The position numbers and the translations under genes were made by a program. The notes beneath the pieces were generated by a model. The model made no database searches and was not told the DNA's origin. It was given only the letters and a program-made list of their open reading frames with translations. DNA of 64,000 bases, from positions 217,705 through 281,704 of the forward strand of contig CAJTZK010000003.1 of the NCBI GenBank assembly GCA_910583785.1, given 5' to 3'. Positions 42,373-51,309 of this stretch are shown in pieces (position 1 is the stretch's first letter; every line of letters begins with the position of its first letter). The stretch comes from an uncultured Oscillibacter sp. (GTDB lineage: Bacteria; Bacillota; Clostridia; Oscillospirales; Oscillospiraceae).

Positions 42373-43773
42373 TCAGCCGATGCCGCCGTACTTGACGCCC
42401 AGAATCAGGGCCAGGATGCACAGCACAATGAACCCATAGCCCAGGTACTCGAACCACTTGCCCACGGGCTTCTTGGCGCCGTGGTTGACTTCCTCCATGG
42501 CCTCCTTGCGGGGCAGGACCACGAAGAACATGATGGCCGCCAGAGCCGCGCCCAGGGGGCAGATGTAGATGGAGACCACGTCCATCCACTGGGAGGTCCA
42601 GGGCTGGATCAGCAGAGCCACGATCACGCCGATGACGCCGATGACGCCCACGGCGGGAAGCCGCTTCAGCTTGAACTGCTCCTGCATGGTGGCCACGGGT
42701 GCCTCATACAGGTTGATGATGGAGCTGATGCCCGCGAAGAGGACCGCCACATAGAAGATGATGCCGATGATCCGTCCGCCGGGCATCCCGTTGAGGATGT
42801 TGACCAGATACACGAACATCAGGCCGGGGCCGGGGTTCACGTCGCCCATGGCGAAGCCGGAAGCGCCGATGGCCGGGATGATGACGAAAGCGGCCAGCAA
42901 AGCGGCCAGGGTGTCGAACAGGGCCACGCGCCGGGCGGAGGTGGGGATGTCCTCGTCCTTGGGCAGATAAGAGCCGTAAATCACGGAGCCGTTGCCCGCC
43001 ACGGACAGGGAGAAGAAGGCCTGCCCGAAGGCGTAAACCCACACCTGAAGATTCAGCAGGCCCTTGGGGTCCAGAGTGAACAGGAACTTGTAACCCTCGG
43101 AAGCGCCGGGCTGGAAAGCGATGTAGACAGCCAGGATGACAAACAGGCCGAACAGGACGGGCATCATGACTTTGTTGGCTTTTTCGATTCCGTTGGCCAC
43201 GCCCATGGCCATGATGATCATCGCCACTACCAGGCCGATGATCAGCCACACGCTGTTGCCGACGCCGAAGATTCCGCCCTGGAGCATCATGCTGACGGCC
43301 TCGCCCAGGGTGGCGGCCTCAGGAGCCGCGCCGCCGAAGGTGCCGCCGATGGTGCCCATGTCCTGGCCCATGGCGTACAGGCTGCCGGAGAGGGACATGA
43401 AGGTGTACTTGAAGATCCAGCTCATGACCACGGTGTAGCCGATGGCCAGCATCATGGAGCCGATGATGGGGACGAGGCCGATGGCCTGGCCCAGCTTCCG
43501 GTTGCCGTTTCTGGCCTCGGTGGCGTGGCCGAAGGCGTCGATGGGACCCGCCTGGGCCCGGCGGCCCAAAGCGAACTCCTCCATGACGCCGGAGTTGCCC
43601 ACCAGCAGGACGATGATGAAGTAGGGGATCAGGAAGGTCAGGCCGCCCCAGCGGGCCACCATGATGGGGAAGCGCCAGATGTTGCCCATGCCGACGGCGG
43701 AGCCGATGCAGGCCAGGATGAAGCCCCACTGGCTCTTGAACCCGTCGCGGGTTTGCAAGGTCTCATTGCTCAT
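42373..43773 (-). CDS. NSS-family sodium-dependent amino acid transporter
   Basis: A 466-residue, 12-helix SLC6/NSS (LeuT-fold) symporter. The first helix has GFILACIGSAVGMGNIWRFP (~14-33), the family's unwound substrate/Na+ site. Other signs are GNSGVMEEFALGRRAQAGP (~58-76) and FFSLSVAGNGSVIYGSYL (~248-265). It follows tryptophanase with ~180 bases between, the usual partnership for tryptophan import. AGAGGAGGAAA precedes the ATG at 43773. The intercistronic gap contains a large hairpin, so levels may be tuned separately. Confidence 0.93.
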   Translation of the reverse strand: MSNETLQTRDGFKSQWGFILACIGSAVGMGNIWRFPIMVARWGGLTFLIPYFIIVLLVGNSGVMEEFALGRRAQAGPIDAFGHATEARNGNRKLGQAIGLVPIIGSMMLAIGYTVVMSWIFKYTFMSLSGSLYAMGQDMGTIGGTFGGAAPEAATLGEAVSMMLQGGIFGVGNSVWLIIGLVVAMIIMAMGVANGIEKANKVMMPVLFGLFVILAVYIAFQPGASEGYKFLFTLDPKGLLNLQVWVYAFGQAFFSLSVAGNGSVIYGSYLPKDEDIPTSARRVALFDTLAALLAAFVIIPAIGASGFAMGDVNPGPGLMFVYLVNILNGMPGGRIIGIIFYVAVLFAGISSIINLYEAPVATMQEQFKLKRLPAVGVIGVIGVIVALLIQPWTSQWMDVVSIYICPLGAALAAIMFFVVLPRKEAMEEVNHGAKKPVGKWFEYLGYGFIVLCILALILGVKYGGIG

Positions 43774-43832
43774 GTAAGAATTTCCTCCTCTTTCTCGATA
43801 TACACACAATCCACAGGCCGTAAAACGACAAA

Positions 43833-43895
43833 GAGAGGGCCGTCCGCCTGGGTCCATGTCATTTATGACCGGGTGTCTGGGCGGACGCCCTCTCT
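43833..43895 (-). other. Long-loop inverted repeat between tryptophanase and transporter genes
   Basis: AGAGAGGG-C-CGTCCGCC (43833-43849) pairs with GGCGGACG-CCCTCTCT (43879-43895) with one bulge and a ~30-base loop. It may protect or end part of the tryptophanase mRNA. A run of ten G (43939-43948, C in the mRNA) lies just past the tryptophanase stop. Confidence 0.6.
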
Positions 43896-43950
43896 AAGCT
43901 GTACACTCAACCTGCGGTACAGTGGCACTTACTTTTCAGGGGGGGGGGAC

Positions 43951-45606
43951 TTACTTCTCCTCGTTGGGATAGGGCTCGAGGAAGGCGTGGAAGTGGCGCA
44001 TGGGCAGGTTATGGCCCCAGACGATGCGCATATTGGGGATGCTCTCCCGGTCCTCATAGAGGGCCTTGACGGCGGCGATGACATAGTCCAGGTGCTCCTG
44101 GGTCAGGCGGTCCCGGTCAATGGCGAACCGGACCACGTTGGCCAGTTCCGCCTGCTGCTCGGGGGTCTTCAGGTCGTACTCCATGGAGTAGTCGCCAAGC
44201 TCGGACACCCGGATGCCGTAGCGGCGGATGAGCTCCAGGGAGAAGCCCTCTCCGGCGAAGGTGTCATGGCCCCGCTTGCCGTCGAAGAACTCGTCCATGT
44301 TGATGTACACCGCGTGGCCGCCGGCGGGCAGAACCACGCCCTTGACCCCGGCCTTGTAGAAGCCCTGGGCCAGATACTCGCACTGCTTCACGCGGCCGTC
44401 CATGTAGCGGAAGTCGCAGCTCTCATACAGGCCGCAGGCCAGGGCCATGATATCCCGGCCGCTCATGCCGCCGTAGGAGTCGTTGCCGTAGCAGGAGATC
44501 TGCTTGACTTTCAGCAGCACGCCCACGTCGGTCTTGACGCTGCCGTCCTCGTTGAAGTCGGAGAACTTCTGCCAGAACAGGCCCTTATCCCGGAAGGCCA
44601 GCATGCCGCCCATGTTGGAGTGGCCGTCCTTCTTGGCGGACATGGAGAAGCCGTCGCAGTAGGAGAACATTTCCGTGGCGATCTCGGCGATGGATTTGTC
44701 CTCATAGCCGGGCTCGTTCATCTTGATGAAGTAGCAGTTCTCCGCCCAGCGGGCCACGTCGAAGATCAGGGGGATGTCATACTTCCGGGAAATCCGGTGA
44801 ATCTCCTTGATGTTGCCCATGGAGACGGGGTGGCCGCAGATGGGGTTATTGGTGATGCAGGTGAAGATCAGGGGCACATTCTCGGGGCCGACGCCCTGGA
44901 TCAGCTGCTCCAGCTTGTCGATGTCCATGTTGCCCTTAAAGGGGTTTTTCTCATAGCTTCCGCCCTCGGGAACCTGGTACAGCAGCTCCTTGTGGTAGAG
45001 GTTGCGGGGGATGGAGCCCATCTGCTTGATGTTGCCCTCGGTGGTGTCGAAGTGACCGTTGGAGGGGATGGTGAAGACCTTGCCGGGATGGCGCTGGGCC
45101 AGGATTTTCTTCACGATCTCCATCAGCACGGATTCCGCCGCCCGGCCCTGCTGGATGATAAAGGCGTTGGGGCGCTCCATCTGCGCGGCGCCGCCGTTGA
45201 ACAGGCCGCCCTCGTACTCGCACAGGTACAGCTCGTTCATCATCTTCTCCACGTCCCGGCAGTCGGTGCGCACCAGGTCGATGGACTTTTTCCAGTTCTT
45301 CTCCCCGCCCCGCTCAAAGATGTCGCGGAAGGTGTCCAGCAGGACGTAGTAGCCCGTGTTCCGGCCATAGGCCTCGTCGCCCAGGAAGAGCGTGGCCCAC
45401 TGCTGGTTGGTCATGGCGGTGGTGCCGGAGTCGGACAGCATGTCAACCGTCAGCATTCCGGAGGGGAAGGCGAACTCGTTGTAATGGGTAGCCTTCAGGG
45501 CGCGCTCGCGCTGCTCAATGGTGACAGTGGGCAGGTCGCGGACCGCGAAGGTGAAGTGATGGGGAGCGGGAACGTCCAGGGGATAATTGGTCTTGTTCTT
45601 GTCCAT
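43951..45606 (-). CDS. tnaA: Tryptophanase / beta-eliminating lyase family
   Basis: A 551-residue PLP enzyme of the tryptophanase/tyrosine phenol-lyase family, ~80 residues longer than E. coli TnaA. It degrades an aromatic amino acid to indole (or phenol), pyruvate and ammonia. Motifs: SDSGTTAMTNQQWATLFLGDEAY (~58-80), IPSNGHFDTTEGNI (~182-195), TNNPICGHPVS (~245-255), IFDVARWAENCYFI (~277-290) and the PLP Lys in FSMSAKKDGHSNMGGMLA (~323-340). LRHF-like MRHFHAF near the end favours tryptophanase over tyrosine phenol-lyase, but substrate is not certain. GGAGGT precedes the ATG; a ~200-base leader lies upstream. Confidence 0.88.
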   Translation of the reverse strand: MDKNKTNYPLDVPAPHHFTFAVRDLPTVTIEQRERALKATHYNEFAFPSGMLTVDMLSDSGTTAMTNQQWATLFLGDEAYGRNTGYYVLLDTFRDIFERGGEKNWKKSIDLVRTDCRDVEKMMNELYLCEYEGGLFNGGAAQMERPNAFIIQQGRAAESVLMEIVKKILAQRHPGKVFTIPSNGHFDTTEGNIKQMGSIPRNLYHKELLYQVPEGGSYEKNPFKGNMDIDKLEQLIQGVGPENVPLIFTCITNNPICGHPVSMGNIKEIHRISRKYDIPLIFDVARWAENCYFIKMNEPGYEDKSIAEIATEMFSYCDGFSMSAKKDGHSNMGGMLAFRDKGLFWQKFSDFNEDGSVKTDVGVLLKVKQISCYGNDSYGGMSGRDIMALACGLYESCDFRYMDGRVKQCEYLAQGFYKAGVKGVVLPAGGHAVYINMDEFFDGKRGHDTFAGEGFSLELIRRYGIRVSELGDYSMEYDLKTPEQQAELANVVRFAIDRDRLTQEHLDYVIAAVKALYEDRESIPNMRIVWGHNLPMRHFHAFLEPYPNEEK

Positions 45607-45810
45607 TTTGATCTACCTCCATAAAGTGTGGCTTCCGCCAGATGTTCAGGAGGTACCCCGGTCGTCGCCAGTCCGGCTTTCCCATAGCCGGACGGGGCGC
45701 CTAGCGGACAGTACCTGGTGTGAGGGACGGGGATTTGCGAAAGCTCCTTGGGAAGGGAGCCCGGAGCAGACGCCGCAAAAACTGCGGCATTTGTCTCTCG
45801 ACATGAGGTA
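45607..45810 (-). promoter_or_regulatory. Structured ~200-base leader of tryptophanase
   Basis: The leader holds hairpins GCCGCA/TGCGGC (~45770-45786), GCTCC/GGAGC (~45740-45765) and GTCCGGC/GCCGGAC (45671-45693). GGTAC and GTACC segments on either side of the last could enclose it. No known riboswitch, T-box or TnaC-like Trp-rich leader peptide was identified. Confidence 0.5.
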
Positions 45811-45839
45811 ATTTTATCAGGGCTTCAAAAAATTGTCAA
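45811..45839 (-). promoter_or_regulatory. Sigma-A promoter of tryptophanase operon
   Basis: On the minus strand: TTGACA (45839-45834), 17 bases, TAAAAT (45816-45811). Confidence 0.85.
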
Positions 45840-45947
45840 TCCTCTTTGTGCGTTTTGTATGAATCACTATTTTACAAGCTGGTTTTTTATAGAAAAGATA
45901 AATAACTCCGGAAAGATCAACCTTTTTCACCGTGAGAAAAAATTCCT

Positions 45948-45976
45948 TTGACAGAACAACATTCTAGTAATATAAT
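45948..45976 (+). promoter_or_regulatory. Perfect sigma-A promoter of YheO-type regulator
   Basis: TTGACA (45948-45953), 17 bases, TATAAT (45971-45976). Confidence 0.88.
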
Positions 45977-46025
45977 ACTAAAATGAGAAAGAATCAAACG
46001 CCCCTGGGAAGGAAAGGAGGCCCCT

Positions 46026-46700
46026 ATGCCGGATACGGCCAACGCGCTCCTGCGCCAATATGTGAAGCTGACGGAATTCCTGGGCGCGGCCCTGGGCCCG
46101 GATTATGAGGTGGCCCTCCACGACCTGACGGATAAAAACCGTTCCATCGTCGCCATTGCCAACGGCTATATCAGCGGCCGGGAAATCGGCGCTCCGCTGA
46201 CCAACATGGCCCTTAGCGTTTTGAAGGACGAGAGCTACGAGTGGCAGGACTACCGCCTGCACTACTCCGGCGTCTCCGCCGCCGGGAACGCCCTGCGCTC
46301 TAGCACGATGTTCATCAAGGAGGATGGGAAACTCATCGGGATGCTCTGCATCAACTTTGACGACAGCCGCTTTCAGAGCTTTGCCCAGCAGGTCCTGTCC
46401 CTGTGCCACCCCAACCAGTTTGTACAGGCCCTGGACCAGCCGCCGGAGGATGGGCCCGCCCCCCGGCCGGAGACCTTCCGCAACTCCACGGAGGCCGTGG
46501 CCCAGGACGCCGTGGCCCACGAGCTGGAGCGCCTGGGGGTCCCGGCGGAGCGCCTGACCTCTGAGGAGCGGCTGCAAATTATTGACGCCCTGGAAAAAAG
46601 CGGCATCTTCCTGCTCAAGGGGGCCGTGAAGGACGTGGCCGCCGGGCTGGGCTGTTCCCAGGCCAGCGTATACCGCTATCTGTCCCATATCCGGAAATAG
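46026..46700 (+). CDS. YheO/DauR-type PAS-HTH transcriptional regulator
   Basis: A 224-residue regulator with an N-terminal YheO-like PAS domain (~8-120; YVKLTEFLGAALGPDYEVALHDL, ANGYISGREIGAPLT, INFDDSRF) and a C-terminal helix-turn-helix (~178-222; QIIDALEKSGIFLLKGAVKDVAAGLGCSQASVYRYL). DauR in Pseudomonas senses an amino-acid-related ligand. Placement divergent from tryptophanase suggests control of that operon by tryptophan or a metabolite (inference). GGAAAGGAGG precedes the ATG. Confidence 0.9.
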   Translation: MPDTANALLRQYVKLTEFLGAALGPDYEVALHDLTDKNRSIVAIANGYISGREIGAPLTNMALSVLKDESYEWQDYRLHYSGVSAAGNALRSSTMFIKEDGKLIGMLCINFDDSRFQSFAQQVLSLCHPNQFVQALDQPPEDGPAPRPETFRNSTEAVAQDAVAHELERLGVPAERLTSEERLQIIDALEKSGIFLLKGAVKDVAAGLGCSQASVYRYLSHIRK

Positions 46701-46708
46701 AAGCGGAG

Positions 46709-46738
46709 AAAAACGCCCTCTCTAGTGGGAGGGCGTTT
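46709..46738. terminator. Bidirectional terminator
   Basis: AAACGCCCTC with GAGGGCGTTT, flanked by A and T, between convergent genes. Confidence 0.85.
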
Positions 46739-46740
46739 GC

Positions 46741-47226
46741 TTATACGCGCGGCTGCCGCCGTTTTTCCATATGGATGCAGCCCTCCCCGTCGGGGGTTCC
46801 CACGCCGTCTGAGAATTGATATCCCAGTTTGAGGTAAAAATCCCGGGCCGTGATGGAGGAGTGGATCACGACCCGCCCCGCCCGCAGGAAATACGCGTCC
46901 TGCTCCAGGACTTCCATGATCTTCCTCCCCGCGCCGTTTCCCTGGTATTCCGGCAGGACGAAGATGGTCACGAGGATACTCGCGTCCGCGCTGCCCATGT
47001 AAGGCGCGATTCCGCCGCAGCCGATGGTCCGCTCCCCGTGGCGGAGGATATACAGATGCTCGCTTCCGGCCTGTTCCAGCAGATGTCCGGGAGTATAGAG
47101 CTCCAGCATCTCTTGGATAATGGCAGGCGGGTAGTCCGGGGCGTTGCTGACCCGCAGGGCCTCCGCTATGACGGCGGAGGTTTCCGCCGCGTCTTGCTCC
47201 TGGAACCGCCTGATGTTGAACTCCAT
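46741..47226 (-). CDS. GNAT family N-acetyltransferase
   Basis: A 161-residue acetyl-CoA-dependent acetyltransferase. The CoA-binding motif A is VTIFVLPEYQGNGAGRKIMEVLEQDA (~86-111, [RQ]xxGx[GA]). Motif B is RVVIHSSITARDFYLKLGYQF (~117-137). Substrate unknown; the group often acetylates small amines or protein termini. It is a single-gene unit with its own promoter. Confidence 0.9.
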   Translation of the reverse strand: MEFNIRRFQEQDAAETSAVIAEALRVSNAPDYPPAIIQEMLELYTPGHLLEQAGSEHLYILRHGERTIGCGGIAPYMGSADASILVTIFVLPEYQGNGAGRKIMEVLEQDAYFLRAGRVVIHSSITARDFYLKLGYQFSDGVGTPDGEGCIHMEKRRQPRV

Positions 47227-47256
47227 AACCGTGCCTCCCCCGGCTGTTTTTCCTTT

Positions 47257-47285
47257 ATTATAACAGACGTGCTGCCCTGGCGCAA
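47257..47285 (-). promoter_or_regulatory. Sigma-A promoter of the GNAT gene
   Basis: On the minus strand: TTGCGC (47285-47280), 17 bases, TATAAT (47262-47257). Confidence 0.75.
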
Positions 47286-47350
47286 GGCTCCCTGGGTTCC
47301 CGGGGCTTGAAAATAACCCTGCGGAATATGGAGAATATGATAATTGCCTC

Positions 47351-47379
47351 TTCCCAACGGCGCGGAAATTTAGTATAAT
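47351..47379 (+). promoter_or_regulatory. Probable promoter of the FapA-like gene
   Basis: TATAAT at 47374-47379 with a weak TTCCCA 17 bases upstream (47351-47356). Confidence 0.45.
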
Positions 47380-47431
47380 AATAAATTAGTATAGTAGCAT
47401 CCTTCAACAGAGAAGAATCGAGGTGCCCAAT

Positions 47432-49186
47432 ATGTCATTCAAGGATAAACTGTCATCCCTTCTGTTCGGCCCTAAAAAAGAGGAGCCCGTGGATGAGGCG
47501 TTTTTCACGGAGCAGGAGCATACGCCCCAGGAGGCCCAGAGTATTCCGGAAGCCGCCCCCAACGATCCGACCCGCCTGGAAATACCAGCGGACCACCCCA
47601 TCCGCCAGCTCCACGAACTCCGCCAGAAGGAGGCCGGAGCGCTGCCCTACCCGCATCTGTGCATGGACGAGGACGGCGTGCTGCCGCCGGAGATGCTGGA
47701 TAAAGAGATGAACCGGCTGCAATCGTCCTTGAAGAGCGTCTGCAGCACCCGGCTGAAGGCGGCCAAGGGCCGGACCCGGGGCAAGCACAGCAAGAAAAAG
47801 ACCGAGGGAGAGGCGGAGGCTGAGGAGGAAGAGCTGGTGATGGACGCCCGCCCCTGGTTCTATCTCTCCTCGGATAAAATCTATGCCTGGATGCTGATTT
47901 TCCCCCCCGTGGGAAAGGGCGCCGACGTGACCCGGGACATGATTTACCAGGCCTTGACGGCCCAGGGGATTTCCTTTGGCCTGGACACGGCCCTCCTGGA
48001 CCGGGCGGCCCGGGAGCGGGACCGCTATTTCAACCTGTACCTGGTGGCAAAGGGGAAGCACGCCTTCGATGGGCGCAACGGCAACATTGTGGACTATTTC
48101 CCCCGGGAAATTCAGCGGGTGCTGGAGGTCAATGAGTTTGGCCAGGTGGACTACACGGCCCTGAACCTCATCTGCAACGCGGAGGAGGGACAGGAAATCT
48201 GCCACCTCATCCGTCCCACCGAGGGTGAGCCAGGCCGGACGGTGACCAACCAGGAAGTTCCCGCCAAGAGCGGAAAGGCCGTGCCCCTCCCCAAGGGGCG
48301 CAACACTGAAATCGCCGAGGACGGGGACACCCTCGTCGCCTCCATGCCGGGCCACGTGGAGTTCAGCGGTTCCACCTTCCAGGTCAAGCCAGTGCTGGAC
48401 ATTGACGGCGATGTGGATTTTTCCACCGGGAATATCAAATTTGTGGGGGACGTCAACATCAAAGGCGACGTGCTCAGCGGCTTTTCCGTCAAGGCCATGG
48501 GGAACATCTATGTGGGCGGCGTGGTGGAAGCCGGAAGCACCGTGGAGGCCGGGGGCGACCTGACGGTGGTCAAGGGCATCCTGGGGGACGGGACCACCGT
48601 TATCCGGGCGGGCCGCTGCATCTTTGCCAAGTATATAGAGAACGCCACCATCTTTGTCCGGGAGAATCTGCAGACGGACTGCATTGTCAACGGCAGGATT
48701 TACTGCGACGGGGAGGTCCTCATCCGCTCCGGCCGGGGGAACATTATCGGCGGCCGGGTCTGGGCGGCCAAACGGGTCAGCGCCAGCGCCATCGGCGCGA
48801 AGTCGGAAGTGAAAACCTCCATCGCCCTGGGGGGAATGCCCTGTGCCACCCTGGAAAAGGACCTGGTCCGCAAGAAGCTGGCAAACCTGGCCGTGGAGCT
48901 GGAGAAGCTGGAGGCCCAGCTGGACAGCCCAGCTAAGGCCAGCCTGATGGGCAAGGTCCGGATGAAGATATCCGTGTCGGAGCATCGGCTAAAGCAGCTG
49001 GAGGAAGAGCTGGACAAGGGCCGGGCGGAAATAAAAAGCCAGAAGGAACAGGACAGCGGCCGCATGGAGTGCGGCGTGGCCTATGCGGGGACGGAGATCA
49101 GTATAGGGGACGAGTTCCTCCGCCTGCGGCAGGAGACCCACCAGTGCGTGGCCAAGCTGCTGTGCGACGAGATTGTGCTGATGTGA
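47432..49186 (+). CDS. FapA-family (DUF342) polymerising beta-helix protein
   Basis: A 584-residue cytoplasmic protein. The N-terminal ~130 residues are charged and low-complexity (KKKTEGEAEAEEEE). Then comes an alpha/beta module (~135-290) and the DUF342 right-handed beta-helix (~300-450: GHVEFSGSTF, GDVDFSTGNIKFVGDVNIKGDV, GNIYVGGVVEAGSTVEAGGDL). Last is a coiled coil (~465-545: KKLANLAVELEKLEAQLD, HRLKQLEEELDKGRAEI). The Vibrio FapA relative responds to glucose and binds adenylate cyclase; in clostridia the role is open, possibly in cell-surface or motility signalling. ATG at 47432 (AGGTG upstream). Confidence 0.85.
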   Translation: MSFKDKLSSLLFGPKKEEPVDEAFFTEQEHTPQEAQSIPEAAPNDPTRLEIPADHPIRQLHELRQKEAGALPYPHLCMDEDGVLPPEMLDKEMNRLQSSLKSVCSTRLKAAKGRTRGKHSKKKTEGEAEAEEEELVMDARPWFYLSSDKIYAWMLIFPPVGKGADVTRDMIYQALTAQGISFGLDTALLDRAARERDRYFNLYLVAKGKHAFDGRNGNIVDYFPREIQRVLEVNEFGQVDYTALNLICNAEEGQEICHLIRPTEGEPGRTVTNQEVPAKSGKAVPLPKGRNTEIAEDGDTLVASMPGHVEFSGSTFQVKPVLDIDGDVDFSTGNIKFVGDVNIKGDVLSGFSVKAMGNIYVGGVVEAGSTVEAGGDLTVVKGILGDGTTVIRAGRCIFAKYIENATIFVRENLQTDCIVNGRIYCDGEVLIRSGRGNIIGGRVWAAKRVSASAIGAKSEVKTSIALGGMPCATLEKDLVRKKLANLAVELEKLEAQLDSPAKASLMGKVRMKISVSEHRLKQLEEELDKGRAEIKSQKEQDSGRMECGVAYAGTEISIGDEFLRLRQETHQCVAKLLCDEIVLM

Positions 49187-49197
49187 CCATCCGGAGA

Positions 49198-49234
49198 AAA
49201 CAGGCGGCGGACGCGAAGCGCCCGCCGCCTGTTT
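49198..49234. terminator. Bidirectional terminator
   Basis: AAACAGGCGGCGG pairs with CCGCCGCCTGTTT, then GTTTGT. Confidence 0.88.
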
Positions 49235-49245
49235 GTTTGTTCCGT

Positions 49246-50202
49246 TTACTTCCTGGAGGGGCCTCCCGCCTCCAGCTCCTTGACAAAGGGGGGAAGCTGG
49301 GAGATCATGTTGTCCATGTCCTCAAACATGGCGCTCTTGGTGGTACCCAGGCGGCTGGCCTGGTCAATGTGCTTGACGACCTCCCGGTACTGGCTCTTGA
49401 TCCCGTCGAAGAACTGGCAGAGTACCGCCAGCTCCTGCTGGGAGGCCTGGATCACCCCGGAAATCTCCATCTGCACGGAGGCCGCGCCCTCGGCAGTGGC
49501 CGTGATCTTCCGGAAGCTCTCGTCGGTCTGGCCCACGACGCCCACGCCCTGGTTCAGGGTTTCCTGGGAGGCCTGGATGCTGCTACTGAGCTCGCCCGCC
49601 CGGGTTTCCACATCGCACACGCCGGAATCCACTTCCCCGGCCAGCTGCTTGATCTCCTTGGCCAGCTCCTTCACCTGGGCGGCCACCACGGCGAAGCCCC
49701 GGCCCTCTACCCCGGCCCGGGCCGCCTCAATGGAGGCGTTGATGGCCAGGATGTTGGTCTGGTCGGCGATGGAGACAATCTTCCCCATGCACTGCTGGAT
49801 GCCCCGGATGGCGGACTGGAGGTTCTCAAAGATGCCCGCCATTTCGTCATAGGACATTTGAATCTTTATAGAGGTATTTTTCAGCTCCTCCATCAGTCCC
49901 TGGGCCTCGGACACTGTGCCGCCGATCTCCTCCCGGACGTGGATGAACTGCCCTGCGGCATCGTCAATGTTGGAGAAGGACTGGCCCAGTTCCTGGAGCT
50001 TCTCCTGGAAGTTGTCCGCCTCGCTCAGCACGCCAGAGAAGGTGCTTCCCACCAGGCTCAGCTCCGAGAGGGAGGCGACCTCTTTCTTCACCAGCTCTTT
50101 CTGGTATTCCTTCAGGCTCCCCGCCACGTGGAGGACCGGGTAGAGGCTCTTTTCCTCCTGAGGACGGTCCGGCTCCCTCCGGTTCTTTCCCGCAAATAAC
50201 AT
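49246..50202 (-). CDS. Soluble methyl-accepting chemotaxis-type signalling protein
   Basis: A 318-residue receptor without membrane helices or a clear sensor domain. Residues ~15-300 are coiled coil, with the kinase-control tip SIADQTNILAINASIEAARAGVEGRGFAVVAAQVKELA (~142-179) fully conserved. It would dock CheW/CheA. The preceding gene encodes a FIST ligand-binding protein 13 bases away, an arrangement that supplies the missing sensor as a separate protein. ATG at 50202 is preceded by GGGGGA; an upstream TTG has no site. Confidence 0.9.
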   Translation of the reverse strand: MLFAGKNRREPDRPQEEKSLYPVLHVAGSLKEYQKELVKKEVASLSELSLVGSTFSGVLSEADNFQEKLQELGQSFSNIDDAAGQFIHVREEIGGTVSEAQGLMEELKNTSIKIQMSYDEMAGIFENLQSAIRGIQQCMGKIVSIADQTNILAINASIEAARAGVEGRGFAVVAAQVKELAKEIKQLAGEVDSGVCDVETRAGELSSSIQASQETLNQGVGVVGQTDESFRKITATAEGAASVQMEISGVIQASQQELAVLCQFFDGIKSQYREVVKHIDQASRLGTTKSAMFEDMDNMISQLPPFVKELEAGGPSRK

Positions 50203-50215
50203 CCCGGATTCCCCC

Positions 50216-51271
50216 TTACTCAAAGACCGCGCAGGTCATGGACTGATTGACAAAGCGGTTGTTGTAGTGCTCCCCGTAACCCACGAAGCCCGCGTGGCAG
50301 CCCAGGGCCCCCATCTCCCGGAGGTAGGTCTGCATATAGCCCCGCTCGGAGAACAGCTTATAGCGGAACAAGCAGTTCACGGAGAAGACCGCCGAGCGCC
50401 GGGGAAACTCCCGCTGGATCTGCTGGATGGTGTTCCGGGTAATGGCCTGGTAGTCTCCCAGCTCCAGGAGGATCAGCACGTCGGAGTCGTTGACCTGCCG
50501 GAAGCAGGCCAGGGCGTTTCCGTTGACCTCCTTGATGGAGATGATGCAGGTGTCGTCCCCGTTGATTTTGCCGAAGGGATTCTGGAAGGTCCGGGTGAGA
50601 ATTTCCTCGTCCGTCACGTGGAGGATGCCTTTGTAGACCTGTTTGGCGGGCTTGCCGTTCAGGGAGCCCAGTATGTAGTTGGCCCGGTCCGTGTCAGAGG
50701 CGATGAAGCGGTAATCCCCCAGCTGGTGGTAAATGTTCTCCTTATAGGTTTTCACCCGGCCGCCCCGGTTGCGCACCAGGCCGTAGGCCACGGCGTCGGA
50801 ATAAACCCGGCCGTTGGCGGAAACCCGGCCCTCGGCCCCGGTGCCCCCCACCAGGGGGACGCCCCGCTTGTGGAGAACCGTGTGTATGGTGGTCAGCACG
50901 CAGGCGTCGTTCCCGGCGCAGAAGTCGATGCACACGGTGTCCCCGCCGGAGCCGCCCACCGCCTGCATGTCCCGTTCCATCCGCTGGATGTACTTCACCG
51001 GCATGGTGGACACTTCCTCCAAAACGCCTGCGGCGGCGGTGACGCCGTCGGTAAAGGCGATGATGCCCACGCCGTTTTCCACGACTCCGGCCTGGTAGCA
51101 CATTCCGATGCAGCCAATGCTGGGGACGCCGGGGAAGCGCTGCTCCAAGGCCTTGACGTGGGCCTCGAACTGGCTGTCATTGGACAGCAGCATGATGAAT
51201 TCGGGATTGCGGAGTCCATTCAGGGCTTCATCCAGGTTGCCTCGCTGGCTCATCCCATAAAATTGTTTCAT
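50216..51271 (-). CDS. FIST-domain sensor protein
   Basis: A 351-residue cytoplasmic protein with FIST-N (~10-190, LSNDSQFEAHVKALEQRFPGVPSIGCIGM) and FIST-C (~200-350, ending NNRFVNQSMTCAVFE) modules. FIST proteins are proposed small-ligand (possibly amino-acid) sensors linked to signal transduction. It is encoded first, followed at 13 bases by a sensorless chemoreceptor, so it likely feeds the chemoreceptor tip. The start at 51271 follows GGAGGTG at 11 bases; a GTG four codons earlier is the alternative. Confidence 0.87.
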   Translation of the reverse strand: MKQFYGMSQRGNLDEALNGLRNPEFIMLLSNDSQFEAHVKALEQRFPGVPSIGCIGMCYQAGVVENGVGIIAFTDGVTAAAGVLEEVSTMPVKYIQRMERDMQAVGGSGGDTVCIDFCAGNDACVLTTIHTVLHKRGVPLVGGTGAEGRVSANGRVYSDAVAYGLVRNRGGRVKTYKENIYHQLGDYRFIASDTDRANYILGSLNGKPAKQVYKGILHVTDEEILTRTFQNPFGKINGDDTCIISIKEVNGNALACFRQVNDSDVLILLELGDYQAITRNTIQQIQREFPRRSAVFSVNCLFRYKLFSERGYMQTYLREMGALGCHAGFVGYGEHYNNRFVNQSMTCAVFE

Positions 51272-51309
51272 GACACGATGCACCTCCTGCCATAATTTAC
51301 AGAGACTTT

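Noticed and set aside
41866..45624. A 1252-codon plus-strand open frame across HxlR, NSS and tryptophanase genes
   Set aside because: It is a shadow of GC-rich coding DNA on the other strand; its sequence is His/Gln/Gly/Ala-biased with no family motifs, whereas the genes it overlaps are unmistakable.
45607..45810. 6S RNA, T-box or known riboswitch in the tryptophanase leader
   Set aside because: Some segments recall 6S-type hairpins and the GGGGTACC stretch recalls a T-box, but the conserved T-box sequence and other class signatures are missing, so no class was assigned.
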